DNA from: an uncultured Atopobiaceae bacterium
Lineage (GTDB): Bacteria; Actinomycetota; Coriobacteriia; Coriobacteriales; Atopobiaceae
Direction of reading: 5' to 3'
NCBI GenBank assembly: GCA_900770865.1
Contig: CAAGLU010000206.1
Coordinates: 1 to 20,644 of the forward strand
Length of the DNA: 20,644 nucleotides
The translations under genes and the position numbers were made by a program. Below the pieces are notes generated by a model. It made no database searches. It was not told where the DNA came from and was given only the letters and a program-made list of their open reading frames with translations. Of the stretch, positions 7,670 to 15,613 are shown piece after piece. Each line of letters starts with the position of its first letter. The stretch's first letter is position 1.

Positions 7670-9766
7670 ATGGCCGAGACCAAGGACTTCCTGCTCGAGA
7701 TTGGCTGCGAGGAGATGCCCTCCGCACCTCTCAACCACGCTGTGGTGCAGCTTGGCGAGCTTGTTCGCAAGGGGCTGGACGAGGCCGGCCTCGCTCACGG
7801 CAAGGTGGAGACCCACCAGACGCCGAGAAGGCTCGTCGCCTACGTCCACGACGTTGCTCTTGCAACCGAGGAGCTCAACGAGGTCAAGCGCGGCCCCGCG
7901 GCCAGCATCGCCTTTGACGCCAAGGGTGCTCCCACGAAGGCTGCCCAGGGCTTTGCCCGCAAGTTTGGCGTCGATGCCTCCCAGCTCGCGCGCCGTGTGG
8001 ACTCCGACGGCCGCGAGTACGTCTTTGCCGAGAAGCACGTTGACGCGCGTCCCGCAACGCCGATCCTCTCCGCCCTCTCCGAGCAGGTCATCGGCTCCAT
8101 CGAGTGGCCCAACTACAGGAGCCAGCGCTGGGGCTCCGAGCACCAGACCTTCGTGCGCCCCATCCGCTGGATCTGCGCCCTTGTCGGGTCTGACGTTGTG
8201 CCCGCGAGCTACGCCGACGTCACGAGCGCTGGCACCACGCGCGGGCACCGCGTGCTTGGCGCTGGCGACCACGCGGTCAAGAGCCCTGCCGCCTATGCCG
8301 ACGTGCTGCGCGAGAACGGCGTGCTACTCGAGGACGAGCGCCGTGCCGCAATCCTTGAGGGCATTCATCAGGTCGAGGCAGAGCGTCCCGGTTGCCGAGT
8401 GGACACCCCCAAGCGCACGCTTGACGAGGTCGTGAACCTCTGCGAGTGGCCCACGGTCCTGGTTGGCACCTTCGACGAGGAGTTCCTCAAGGTCCCGCAC
8501 GAGATCATCTGCGAGTCCATGCTCTCCAACCAGCGCTACTTCCCCGTCTATGACGCCGAGGGCAACCTCACGCGCGAGTTCGTTGTGGTCTCAAACGCAG
8601 ACCCCAAGGTCTCCGCAACTGTGGTCGATGGCAACGAGCGCGTCGTGCGTGCCCGTCTCGATGACGCCAAGTTCTTCTACGAGGAGGACCTGAAGGTCCC
8701 CATGGACGAGTTCGTTGAGCGCCTGGGCACCGTTGTCTTTCAGGAGAAGCTCGGCACCGTCCGCCAGAAGGTCACGCGGATGGAGGTGCTCGCCGAGGCC
8801 GTGGCAAGGGCGGCCGGCGCCGATGAGCTCACCTGCGGTCTTGCCAAGCGCGCGGCACACCTCGCCAAGGCAGACCTCGTGAGCCAGGCAGTGGTCGAGT
8901 TCACCAACCAGCAGGGCGTCATGGGCGGCTACTACGCCAAGGCAGCCGGCGAGCCCCAGGAGGTCTGCGACGCCATCCGCGAGCACTACCGTCCGCGCTT
9001 TGCCGGTGACGAGCTCCCCTCTGGCATCGTGGGCAAGTGCGTTGCCATTGCGGACAAGCTTGACACCGTGTGCGGCATCTTTGCCATCGACGAGCCGCCC
9101 ACCGGCTCCTCGGACCCCTTTGCCGTCCGCCGCGCCGCCATTGGCGTGATTGCCATGCTGCGTACGCTTCCTGCCGTGCATCTGCGCCCGCTTATCGAGC
9201 TTGCGCTTGCGTCCTACGCCGAGCAGGGCATCGAGTTTGACGCCCAGGCGGTTGCCTCTTCCGTGGCCGCCTTCTTCCAGGGCCGCCTTGCTGCCATCGC
9301 CAAGGACGAGGGCATCGCGCCCGACGCCATCGAGGCAGTGGGAGCCGTCGGCGTCATCGACCCGGAGGAGTTCGTCCGCCGCGCCGCTGCCCTCGACCGC
9401 GCTCGCTCTGAGAGCCCAGAGCTCTTCGAGGACCTCGCCACGGCCTATGCCCGCGCCGCCCACCTTGCCAACGCGTCTCTCGGCACCGAGGTCGACGCGA
9501 GCGTCCTTGGGGATGCGGAGAAGGCCCTTCTCGCCGCGTGCGAGGAGGGCGAGAAGGCCGTCTCGGCTGCCCTGGCCACTGGTGACTTCGACGCCGCCTG
9601 CGAGGCCCTCGCTGGTCTCCGCGGCCCCATCGACCGCTTCTTCACCGACGTTCTTGTCATGGACCCCGATCCGGCCGTGAGGGACAACAGACTGCGCCTT
9701 CTCAACCGTTTCGCTGGCGTCTTTGGTGACGTCGCCGATATTGGCGCACTTTCGAAGCGAAAGTAG
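7670..9766 (+). CDS. glyS: Glycyl-tRNA synthetase beta subunit
   Basis: The beta subunit binds tRNA-Gly for the alpha subunit. The product has 698 residues, the usual length. Recognisable blocks are the N-terminal DFLLEIGCEEMPSAP, the region VPHEIICESMLSNQRYFPV (about 276-294), an HD-like helical region with DLVSQAVVEFTNQQGVMGGYYA (about 402-423), PTGSSDPFAVRRAAIG (about 476-491) and a C-terminal DALR-type anticodon-binding domain ending in helices rich in Arg and Ala. Its ATG directly follows the glyQ TAG with no gap, and the GGGGGAGG inside the glyQ end serves as binding site, so the two subunits should be made in a coupled way. Confidence 0.97.
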   Translation: MAETKDFLLEIGCEEMPSAPLNHAVVQLGELVRKGLDEAGLAHGKVETHQTPRRLVAYVHDVALATEELNEVKRGPAASIAFDAKGAPTKAAQGFARKFGVDASQLARRVDSDGREYVFAEKHVDARPATPILSALSEQVIGSIEWPNYRSQRWGSEHQTFVRPIRWICALVGSDVVPASYADVTSAGTTRGHRVLGAGDHAVKSPAAYADVLRENGVLLEDERRAAILEGIHQVEAERPGCRVDTPKRTLDEVVNLCEWPTVLVGTFDEEFLKVPHEIICESMLSNQRYFPVYDAEGNLTREFVVVSNADPKVSATVVDGNERVVRARLDDAKFFYEEDLKVPMDEFVERLGTVVFQEKLGTVRQKVTRMEVLAEAVARAAGADELTCGLAKRAAHLAKADLVSQAVVEFTNQQGVMGGYYAKAAGEPQEVCDAIREHYRPRFAGDELPSGIVGKCVAIADKLDTVCGIFAIDEPPTGSSDPFAVRRAAIGVIAMLRTLPAVHLRPLIELALASYAEQGIEFDAQAVASSVAAFFQGRLAAIAKDEGIAPDAIEAVGAVGVIDPEEFVRRAAALDRARSESPELFEDLATAYARAAHLANASLGTEVDASVLGDAEKALLAACEEGEKAVSAALATGDFDAACEALAGLRGPIDRFFTDVLVMDPDPAVRDNRLRLLNRFAGVFGDVADIGALSKRK

Positions 9767-9829
9767 GGTAAGAGCGGTTACACTTGCTGCAACGTCCCCG
9801 CACGATTGGGTCACTTGGGAGGATCGACT

Positions 9830-10234
9830 ATGAGGAAACTTGATCTGGACGATGATGTCTTCGGCCACGTTGTCCCTGCCATCTACGTGCTTTCTGACGC
9901 GCGCGGCGAGACCGCAAAGGCCGTTGTGGAGGCTGCCGCTGCGCAGTTTGGCGATGGCTCCGTCGAGATCATCCGCGTGTCTGGCGTCGAGAGCGTCGAG
10001 CAGGTAAGAGACTACTTCGACAAGAATTTCGACCCGGAGAGGCCAAGTGCCGTCTTCCACACGTTTGCCAACGGGCAGCTCCGCCGCGAGATTCGCCGCG
10101 AGCTTGACAGGAGGGGCATACCCTCCATCGACCTGCTCGGGCCTGCCGTGACGGTCATCTCCACGCTCACCGGCGAGGAGCCGAGCCACGCCATTGGCGC
10201 CACATTCTCGGAGCACCCGGCTTCGAACGAGTAG
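9830..10234 (+). CDS. Half-length PPDK regulatory protein homologue (kinase half absent)
   Basis: The 134-residue product matches the N-terminal half of the DUF299/PpsR family (pyruvate phosphate dikinase or PEP synthetase regulatory protein, a bifunctional kinase/phosphorylase). Family traits visible are AIYVLSDARGETAKAVVEAAAAQF (17-40), VFHTFANGQLRREIRREL (75-92) and IDLLGPAVTVISTLTGEEP (100-118). Full members have about 270 residues, and their second half carries the nucleotide P-loop of the type GVSR(T/C)xKTP. None of this is present: after SHAIGATFSEHPASNE comes a TAG and then a terminator. No continuation was seen in the other frames up to ppdK. The start (GGGAGG seven bases upstream) and the terminator look healthy, so it reads as a complete short gene rather than a frameshifted one. 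It directly precedes ppdK, the known target of the family. Catalysis seems unlikely; a binding or modulatory role is inference. Confidence 0.8.
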   Translation: MRKLDLDDDVFGHVVPAIYVLSDARGETAKAVVEAAAAQFGDGSVEIIRVSGVESVEQVRDYFDKNFDPERPSAVFHTFANGQLRREIRRELDRRGIPSIDLLGPAVTVISTLTGEEPSHAIGATFSEHPASNE

Positions 10235-10264
10235 TTCATAGGTTCAAGTCTTTTGTCCGTTCAG

Positions 10265-10295
10265 GGGGCCAGACTCACGTCTGGCCCCAATTTTG
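10265..10295 (+). terminator. Rho-independent terminator after the short PPDK regulator gene
   Basis: A perfect 10-bp stem, GGGGCCAGAC (10265-10274) and GTCTGGCCCC (10279-10288), with loop TCAC, is followed by AATTTTGTTA. It closes the upstream operon and separates it from ppdK. Confidence 0.88.
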
Positions 10296-10341
10296 TTACG
10301 TTCGCCGGCGTATTTATCCGTCTACCGGTTACCGCTTGATT

Positions 10342-10374
10342 TTGGCATCTCCCAAAAATGGGTCTGTCTAGAAT
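10342..10374 (+). promoter_or_regulatory. Candidate ppdK promoter with internal inverted repeat
   Basis: TAGAAT (10369-10374) matches the -10 consensus at 5 of 6 bases. The best upstream hexamer, TTGGCA (10342-10347), lies 21 bases away, longer than the usual 17. Between them is CCCAAAAATGGG (10351-10362), an inverted repeat with 4-base arms that could be an operator. A promoter is expected here because a terminator lies just upstream. The leader of about 80 bases can also form a stem between AACCTG (about 10394) and CAGGTT (about 10435). Confidence 0.5.
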
Positions 10375-10458
10375 TGGGCGTTGCGGTGCCCTGAACCTGG
10401 TGCCGCGATGTGAGTGCGCGCCGCAAGGCGTGTCAGGTTGTTCGAACAGGGGAGTGAA

Positions 10459-13215
10459 ATGTCTGAGAAGCACGTGTACCGCTTCGGAAAGGACGAGAAC
10501 GGCAACAACGTGACCGAAGTTGCCGGCGCTACCGTCGACGAGGCGAAGTGGATCACCGGCGGCAAGGGCGCCAACCTGGCGGAGATGGCCAACATCGGCC
10601 TTCCCGTTCCTCCGGGATTCTCCATCACCTGCCAGACCTGCGTCGCTTACTCGTCCGCTGGTAACGTCTGGCCCGACGGCGTTCTTGACGAGATCGACGT
10701 CTACCGCAAGGACCTCGAGAAGCGCATGGGCAAGAAGCTCGGCGACAAGGACGACCCGCTGCTCGTCTCCGTCCGCTCCGGCGCCCCCTTCTCCATGCCT
10801 GGCATGATGGACACCGTCCTTAACCTCGGCCTCAACGATGACTCCGTTCAGGGCCTCATCAAGAAGACCGGCAATCCCCGCTTTGGCTACGACTCCTACC
10901 GCCGCTTCGTCCAGATGTTCTCGGACGTCGTCATGGGCGTCGACGGCCAGCTCTTCGAGGACGCCATCAACACCAAGAAGGCCGAGCGCGGCGTGAAGCT
11001 CGACACCGAGCTCAACGCTGACGACCTCAAGGACCTCGTCGCCACCTTCAAGCAGATCTTCTCCGACAACGTTGACCCCGAGAAGTACCCCGAGGTTGTC
11101 GTCGACGGCAAGCCCGTGTTCCCGCACGATCCGTACCTCCAGCTGCGTCTTGCCGAGCAGGCGGTCTTCGGATCCTGGAACACACCGCGCGCCATCCTGT
11201 ACCGCAAGCAGAACAAGATCCCCGATGACCTGGGCACTGCCGTCAACGTCCAATGCATGGTCTTCGGCAACATGGGTGACACCTCGGCAACCGGCGTCGC
11301 GTTCACGCGCAACCCCGCCGACGGCACCAACGAGCGCTACGGCGACTTCCTGGTCAACGCCCAGGGCGAGGACGTCGTGGCCGGCATCCGCAACACCGAG
11401 CCCATCTCCGACCTGCCCAAGACCCCGGGCCTCGAGGAGGCTGGCAAGGAGCTCTACCACGTCTTCGAGATTCTCGAGGACCACTACGCTGACATGATGG
11501 ACCTCGAGTTCACCATCCAGGAGGGCAAGCTCTGGATGCTCCAGACCCGCGTGGGCAAGCGTACCGCCCTCTCCGCGCTCAAGGTTGCCATCCAGATGTA
11601 CGAGGAGGGTCGCATCTCCAGGGAGACCGCCGTCATGCGCGTTGCCCCCGAGCAGCTCGACCAGCTCCTGCACCCGCAGTTTGACCCCAAGGCCAAGTAC
11701 GAGGTCCTCGCCAAGGGCCTGAACGCCTCCCCCGGCGCTGCTACCGGTGCCGTGGTGTTCTCGTCCGCTGATGCCGAGGCCTTCAAGGAGGCCGGCAAGC
11801 CCTCCATCCTCGTGCGCTGGGAGACCACGCCCGACGACCTCAAGGGCATGGTTGCTGCCGAGGGCATCCTCACCTCTCACGGCGGCAAGACGTCCCACGC
11901 GGCCGTCATCGCCCGTGGCATGGGTGCCCCCTGCGTCTGCGGCGTCGAGGCGCTCCACATCGACGCTCCTAACAAGGAGTGCAAGGTTGCTGGCACCGAC
12001 GTTGTCCTTCACGAGGGCGACATCATCTCCATCGACGGCACCACGGGTGACGTCATCCTGGGCGAGGTGCCCCTGGTTCGTCCGCAGCTCGGCGGCGACC
12101 TCGAGACCATCCTCGACTGGGCAGACGAGGTCCGCAAGGATCCCGCCCGTGGCCGCGTGATTGGCGTCCGCGCCAACGCTGACAACCCTGCCGACGCGCA
12201 GCTCTCCGCTGACAACGGCGCCGAGGGCATCGGCCTGGACCGCACCGAGCACATGTTCCTTGGCGAGCGCAAGCAGCTCATCCAGAACTTCATCCTCGCC
12301 GAGTCCGACGATGTTAAGCAGGAGTCCCTCAAGAAGCTGGGCGAGGCCCAGAAGGGTGACTTCCTTGGCATGTTCAAGGCCATGGACGGCAAGACCGTCA
12401 TCGTGCGCCTGCTCGATCCCCCTCTGCACGAGTTCCTCGACAACCCGCGCGACCTTGAGGTCGAGATCACCAAAGAGGAGTGCGCTGGCAAGGACTGCAC
12501 CGAGAAGCGCGCCCTGCTCGCCAAGCTCGACTCCTTCCAGGAGGCCAACCCCATGCTCGGCCTTCGCGGCTGCCGCCTGGGCATCGTCTACCCCGAGCTC
12601 AACGTCATGCAGGTCCGCGCCATCGCGGGCGCCGCTGCCGAGCTCAAGAAGGAGGGCTTCGACCCCAAGCCCGAGATCATGATCCCGCTTGTTGCCTTCG
12701 AGTCCGAGATTGAGCTCGTCCGCGCCGGCGTCGAAAAGACCCTGAAGGAGGTCGAGGAGGAGACGGGCGTCAAGCTCGAGATCCCCATCGGCACCATGAT
12801 TGAGCTTCCCCGCGCTGCCATCACCGCCGACGAGATCGGCAAGCACGCCGACTTCTTCTCCTTCGGCACCAACGACCTCACCCAGACCTGCCTCGGGTTC
12901 TCCCGCGACGACGTCGAGTCCGCGTTCATGCCGCTCTACCTCGACAAGAAGATCGTCAAGCGGAACCCCTTCGCGACCGTCGACCCCGGCGTCGCCAAGC
13001 TCGTCCAGATGGGCGTCGAGGGTGGCCACAAGGCCAACCCGGACATCGTCTGCGGCGTCTGCGGCGAGACCGGTGGCGACCCCGAGTCCATCCAGGTCTA
13101 CTATGACCTCGGCCTCGACTACGTGTCCTGCTCGCCGTACCGCGTGCCCATCGCTCGCCTTGCGGCAGCGCAGGCCAAGATCAACTCCAACGGCGGTCCT
13201 GCCAAGGTCGCCTAG
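10459..13215 (+). CDS. ppdK: Pyruvate, phosphate dikinase
   Basis: Interconverts pyruvate + ATP + Pi and PEP + AMP + PPi in the cytosol; in anaerobes it often serves glycolysis in place of, or beside, pyruvate kinase. The product has 918 residues, longer than the usual 870-890, with extra residues near 10-30 and about 210-225. The N-terminal ATP-grasp domain has TGGKGANLAEMANIGLPVPPGF. The phosphohistidine swivel domain carries H480 in GGKTSHAAVIARG, with the regulatory-type threonine T478 two residues before it. The C-terminal PEP/pyruvate barrel has LRGCRLGIVYPEL, FGTNDLTQTCLGFSRDD and the catalytic C868 in CGVCGETGGDP. The ATG at 10459 has AGGGGAG four bases upstream. Codons are almost all C- or G-ending, more biased than in dinB or dprA, pointing to very high expression. 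It is flanked by terminators, so it is monocistronic. Confidence 0.97.
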   Translation: MSEKHVYRFGKDENGNNVTEVAGATVDEAKWITGGKGANLAEMANIGLPVPPGFSITCQTCVAYSSAGNVWPDGVLDEIDVYRKDLEKRMGKKLGDKDDPLLVSVRSGAPFSMPGMMDTVLNLGLNDDSVQGLIKKTGNPRFGYDSYRRFVQMFSDVVMGVDGQLFEDAINTKKAERGVKLDTELNADDLKDLVATFKQIFSDNVDPEKYPEVVVDGKPVFPHDPYLQLRLAEQAVFGSWNTPRAILYRKQNKIPDDLGTAVNVQCMVFGNMGDTSATGVAFTRNPADGTNERYGDFLVNAQGEDVVAGIRNTEPISDLPKTPGLEEAGKELYHVFEILEDHYADMMDLEFTIQEGKLWMLQTRVGKRTALSALKVAIQMYEEGRISRETAVMRVAPEQLDQLLHPQFDPKAKYEVLAKGLNASPGAATGAVVFSSADAEAFKEAGKPSILVRWETTPDDLKGMVAAEGILTSHGGKTSHAAVIARGMGAPCVCGVEALHIDAPNKECKVAGTDVVLHEGDIISIDGTTGDVILGEVPLVRPQLGGDLETILDWADEVRKDPARGRVIGVRANADNPADAQLSADNGAEGIGLDRTEHMFLGERKQLIQNFILAESDDVKQESLKKLGEAQKGDFLGMFKAMDGKTVIVRLLDPPLHEFLDNPRDLEVEITKEECAGKDCTEKRALLAKLDSFQEANPMLGLRGCRLGIVYPELNVMQVRAIAGAAAELKKEGFDPKPEIMIPLVAFESEIELVRAGVEKTLKEVEEETGVKLEIPIGTMIELPRAAITADEIGKHADFFSFGTNDLTQTCLGFSRDDVESAFMPLYLDKKIVKRNPFATVDPGVAKLVQMGVEGGHKANPDIVCGVCGETGGDPESIQVYYDLGLDYVSCSPYRVPIARLAAAQAKINSNGGPAKVA

Positions 13216-13248
13216 TAACCTGGCGTTGATGCACGTCTAGCACACAGA

Positions 13249-13286
13249 GGGGGAGGGGCCTGGCGCCTCTCCCCCTGTTCTTTATC
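13249..13286 (+). terminator. Rho-independent terminator after ppdK
   Basis: GGGGGAGGGGC (13249-13259) pairs with GCCTCTCCCCC (13265-13275), with one G-U pair and a 5-base loop. TGTTCTTTATC follows. Confidence 0.88.
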
Positions 13287-13303
13287 AGAGCATCCGGCAT
13301 GTT

Positions 13304-13308
13304 GGAGG
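13304..13308 (+). promoter_or_regulatory. Ribosome-binding site that decides the dgt start
   Basis: GGAGG lies 5 bases before the ATG at 13314. The earlier in-frame ATG at 13299 has no such site upstream. Confidence 0.65.
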
Positions 13309-13313
13309 CGCCC

Positions 13314-14375
13314 ATGAGGGTTCACGACAGGGAGGATCAGATTGCTCGCGAGGAGGAGCTCCTCTCTGCGCAGGCGGCAAAGAGCTCGCAGTCTAAGGGC
13401 CGGGACGTGCCCGAGGAGGAAGACTTTCTCAGGCCTTGCTATCAGCGTGACCGCGACCGCATCCTCCACTGCAAGAGCTTCAGGCGCCTGGCCAACAAGA
13501 CGCAGGTCTTCCTTGCCCCAGAGGGCGACCACTACCGCACGCGGCTCACTCACACGCTTGAAGTCGCGCAGATTGCCCGGAGCATCTCTCGTGCGCTTGG
13601 ACTCAACGAGGACCTTACCGAGGCTATCGCACTGGGCCACGATCTTGGCCACACGCCCTTTGGACACTGCGGGGAACGCGCTCTCTCGCGTGCCATGGCT
13701 CGTTATCGCGGTATCGATCCAGACTCCGATGAGGGCCGCTACATATTCCGGCACAACAGACAGAGCGTGAGGCTGGTGGAGTGCCTGGAGAAGGACGGGC
13801 GGGGCCTTAACCTCACCTGGGAGGTGCGCGACGGCATCCTCTGCCACACCGGCTCGCAACGCGCGCAGACGCTTGAGGGCAGGGTTGTTGCCTGCGCGGA
13901 CCGCATTGCCTACGTGTGCCACGACATCGACGATGCCGAGCGTGCGGGCCTTCTCACCGAGGATGACCTTCCGCAGCGTCCTCGCGAGCTCCTCGGCGGC
14001 AGCTCCTCGGAACGCATTGACGTCATGGTCCGTGACATCTGCGCGGGAAGCGCAGCTGCTGGCGACATCCGCATGTCCGAAGACGTCTGGGATGCGATGA
14101 TGGAACTTCGCTCGTTCCTCTTTGAGTCGCTCTACACCAAGGGTGATGCCAAGGAGGAGGAGCCCAAGGCCGCGCGCATGATCGAGCTTCTCTTTGACCA
14201 CCTGGTGAGCCACATGGACGAGGTGCCCGAGGAGTACCTCAAGCACGACTCGAACCACCCGGACGTACAGGTAGCGGATTACGTCTCGGGTATGACTGAC
14301 CGCTATGCCGTGAGGGTCTTCGAAGACCTCACTGTTCCACGCTCGTGGAAGGGCGTCATGTCGCACGAAAGGTGA
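13314..14375 (+). CDS. dgt: Deoxyguanosinetriphosphate triphosphohydrolase-like protein
   Basis: HD-superfamily enzyme that cleaves dGTP, or dNTPs more generally, to the deoxynucleoside and triphosphate. The product has 353 residues. The family's opening FLRPCYQRDRDRILHCKSFRRLANKTQVF is followed by the HD metal site: H80 in RTRLTHTLEVAQIAR, H109/D110 in ALGHDLGHTPFGHCGE, and the later aspartate in CADRIAYVCHDIDDA. The length fits the shorter Gram-positive group (dGTPase-like type 2) rather than the 500-residue E. coli Dgt. The ATG at 13314 is chosen for its ribosome-binding site. The gene sits after the ppdK terminator and about 70 bases before the next gene. In Firmicutes dgt usually precedes dnaG and rpoD; here neither follows. 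Confidence 0.93.
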   Translation: MRVHDREDQIAREEELLSAQAAKSSQSKGRDVPEEEDFLRPCYQRDRDRILHCKSFRRLANKTQVFLAPEGDHYRTRLTHTLEVAQIARSISRALGLNEDLTEAIALGHDLGHTPFGHCGERALSRAMARYRGIDPDSDEGRYIFRHNRQSVRLVECLEKDGRGLNLTWEVRDGILCHTGSQRAQTLEGRVVACADRIAYVCHDIDDAERAGLLTEDDLPQRPRELLGGSSSERIDVMVRDICAGSAAAGDIRMSEDVWDAMMELRSFLFESLYTKGDAKEEEPKAARMIELLFDHLVSHMDEVPEEYLKHDSNHPDVQVADYVSGMTDRYAVRVFEDLTVPRSWKGVMSHER

Positions 14376-14411
14376 TGGTGGCATGCCATGCACACGCATC
14401 TTTGGTAGGCT

Positions 14412-14423
14412 CTAGACGTCTAG
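14412..14423. repeat. 12-bp perfect palindrome upstream of the DUF6273-type gene
   Basis: CTAGACGTCTAG is its own reverse complement and lies 22 bases before the next ATG. It may be an operator, or part of a weak hairpin. The 10-mer ACGTCTAGCA, which overlaps it (14416-14425), also occurs at 13233-13242, so copies flank dgt. Confidence 0.5.
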
Positions 14424-14444
14424 CAATACGATTGGAGAGGGTGC

Positions 14445-15479
14445 ATGGCTCCAAAGCACAGTCGCAGAGATAGCGGGAGCACAGGGCGTGGGCTGCTCGT
14501 CGTTGCCTGCGTGTTCGTTGCACTTGCCGTGGGGGTACTCGCGCTTGCTATGACGGGCCAGCTGCGTCCGCTGGTAGAGAGCGTGGCTCCCGGGGTTGCG
14601 GGCGAGCCTGCTCAGCAGACGGGCCAAGAGACCGAGGGGCAAGGTGCTGAGGCTGCGCAGACGCTTGAGCCCAAGGCCTTCTCCGACTACAGCTGGGACG
14701 AGCTCTCCCAGATTTCCGCCAGGATCGCTGCTGCTGCCACAGATGAAGAGGGCCTGGCAATTGCACAAGAGTACAACCTGGCAGATGCCGCCGGGGTGCC
14801 CGTCAACGAGACTCGTGAGGTGGTTCTCGATGACAACACCTTGGCGTATGCTCGCATCGTAGGGTTCAGGCACGACCAGCGTGCCGACGGCTCTGGCGTT
14901 GCGGGCATGACGCTCATGGTGTCCATGCTCTCCGAGCAGCCCATGGAAGCCTCCAACACCAACCAGGGCGGTTGGGAGTCCTCCTCGCTCAGGGCGTGGC
15001 TTGCGGGTAACGGCATGGCGCTCCTTCCGGATGACCTTGCCTCCCATATTGTGAGCGTTTCCAAGGCCACCAACAACGTGGGGGTTACCTCGGATGTTGC
15101 ATCCGTCACCCAGACGGCAGATGCCCTGTGGGCCTTCTCGGCCGTCGAGGTATGCGGCAACATCACGTGGTTTGAGGATGAGTTTGCCACCGAGATCTCT
15201 TATACCGCTGGCCTGGACGCTGTGCTCAACGCCGAGGGGACGCAGTACGCGTACTTCTCGGCAGCTGGCGTCACGGGGGAGACCGGTGGGCAGTCGGGCG
15301 CACTGGCGCTCACGTACCGCGGCTCCTCTCGACCGTGGTGGTACCGTTCCGCGTATCCGCTGAACTACGCCGACACAAGCTCCAGTGCGTACTTCTTCCG
15401 GGCAAGCGAGACGGGTTTTCCGTCCTCGGTGGGCCAGGCGAACACAGCTTCCGGCGTGGTTGCCGGCTTCTGTCTGTAG
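14445..15479 (+). CDS. Membrane-anchored extracytoplasmic protein with DUF6273-type domain
   Basis: Function unknown. The 344-residue product begins with a basic stretch (KHSRRDSGSTGR), one hydrophobic helix at about 15-37 and no lipobox, so it is probably anchored with its bulk outside the cell. A Gln/Glu/Ala-rich linker covers about 45-75. From about 110 to the end it resembles the DUF6273 fold found in surface proteins of gut anaerobes: NQGGWESSSLRAWLAGNGMALLPDDLASHIVSVSKATNN, an aromatic section, and the closing SSRPWWYRSAYPLNY...GVVAGFCL. The assignment rests on this recalled pattern. The ATG at 14445 has GGAGAGG four bases upstream. The gene is alone between dgt and rplS and interrupts an otherwise housekeeping stretch. 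Confidence 0.75.
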   Translation: MAPKHSRRDSGSTGRGLLVVACVFVALAVGVLALAMTGQLRPLVESVAPGVAGEPAQQTGQETEGQGAEAAQTLEPKAFSDYSWDELSQISARIAAAATDEEGLAIAQEYNLADAAGVPVNETREVVLDDNTLAYARIVGFRHDQRADGSGVAGMTLMVSMLSEQPMEASNTNQGGWESSSLRAWLAGNGMALLPDDLASHIVSVSKATNNVGVTSDVASVTQTADALWAFSAVEVCGNITWFEDEFATEISYTAGLDAVLNAEGTQYAYFSAAGVTGETGGQSGALALTYRGSSRPWWYRSAYPLNYADTSSSAYFFRASETGFPSSVGQANTASGVVAGFCL

Positions 15480-15524
15480 ACATTGCGGCTGGTGCGTGGA
15501 TTCATTCATCAAGTTATGTAGTTC

Positions 15525-15553
15525 TTGTCCGGTTGCCCGCGGTGCTCTATAAT
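15525..15553 (+). promoter_or_regulatory. rplS promoter
   Basis: TTGTCC (15525-15530) and a perfect TATAAT (15548-15553) are separated by 17 bases, the best sigma-70-type promoter in the window. Transcription would start near 15560, giving a leader of about 66 bases. Confidence 0.8.
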
Positions 15554-15600
15554 TCTCGCTTGTGTGTAAGCCTATGTGTCGTTCGCACGTGCGTCGGCAC

Positions 15601-15613
15601 CTCTAGTCTAGAG
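15601..15613 (+). promoter_or_regulatory. Small hairpin just before the rplS ribosome-binding site
   Basis: CTCTAGTCTAGAG can fold into a short stem 2 bases before the GAGG of rplS. A GTGC-GTCG-GCAC stem lies just upstream. They could modulate initiation or bind a regulator; nothing shows this directly. Confidence 0.35.

Noticed and set aside
9779..9784. TACACT as a -10 for the short PPDK regulator gene
   Set aside because: No acceptable -35 at 16-18 bases; the gene is more simply read through from glyS.
6851..10216. Long minus-strand frames opposite glyQ and glyS
   Set aside because: Same codon-bias shadow effect; low-complexity products and no ribosome-binding sites that I could support.
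10235..10458. Frameshifted remainder of the PPDK regulator
   Set aside because: The interval holds a terminator, a promoter-like region and a leader; no frame shows the P-loop or other C-terminal family motifs.
10261..13029. Very long open frame (922 codons) on the minus strand opposite ppdK
   Set aside because: It mirrors the extreme C/G-ending codon bias of ppdK; its Val/Leu/Glu/Asp/Gly-rich product matches no family, and it runs through the terminator at 10265.
14427..14432. TACGAT as -10 of the DUF6273-type gene
   Set aside because: It ends 2 bases before the ribosome-binding site, so a transcript from it would lose that site.
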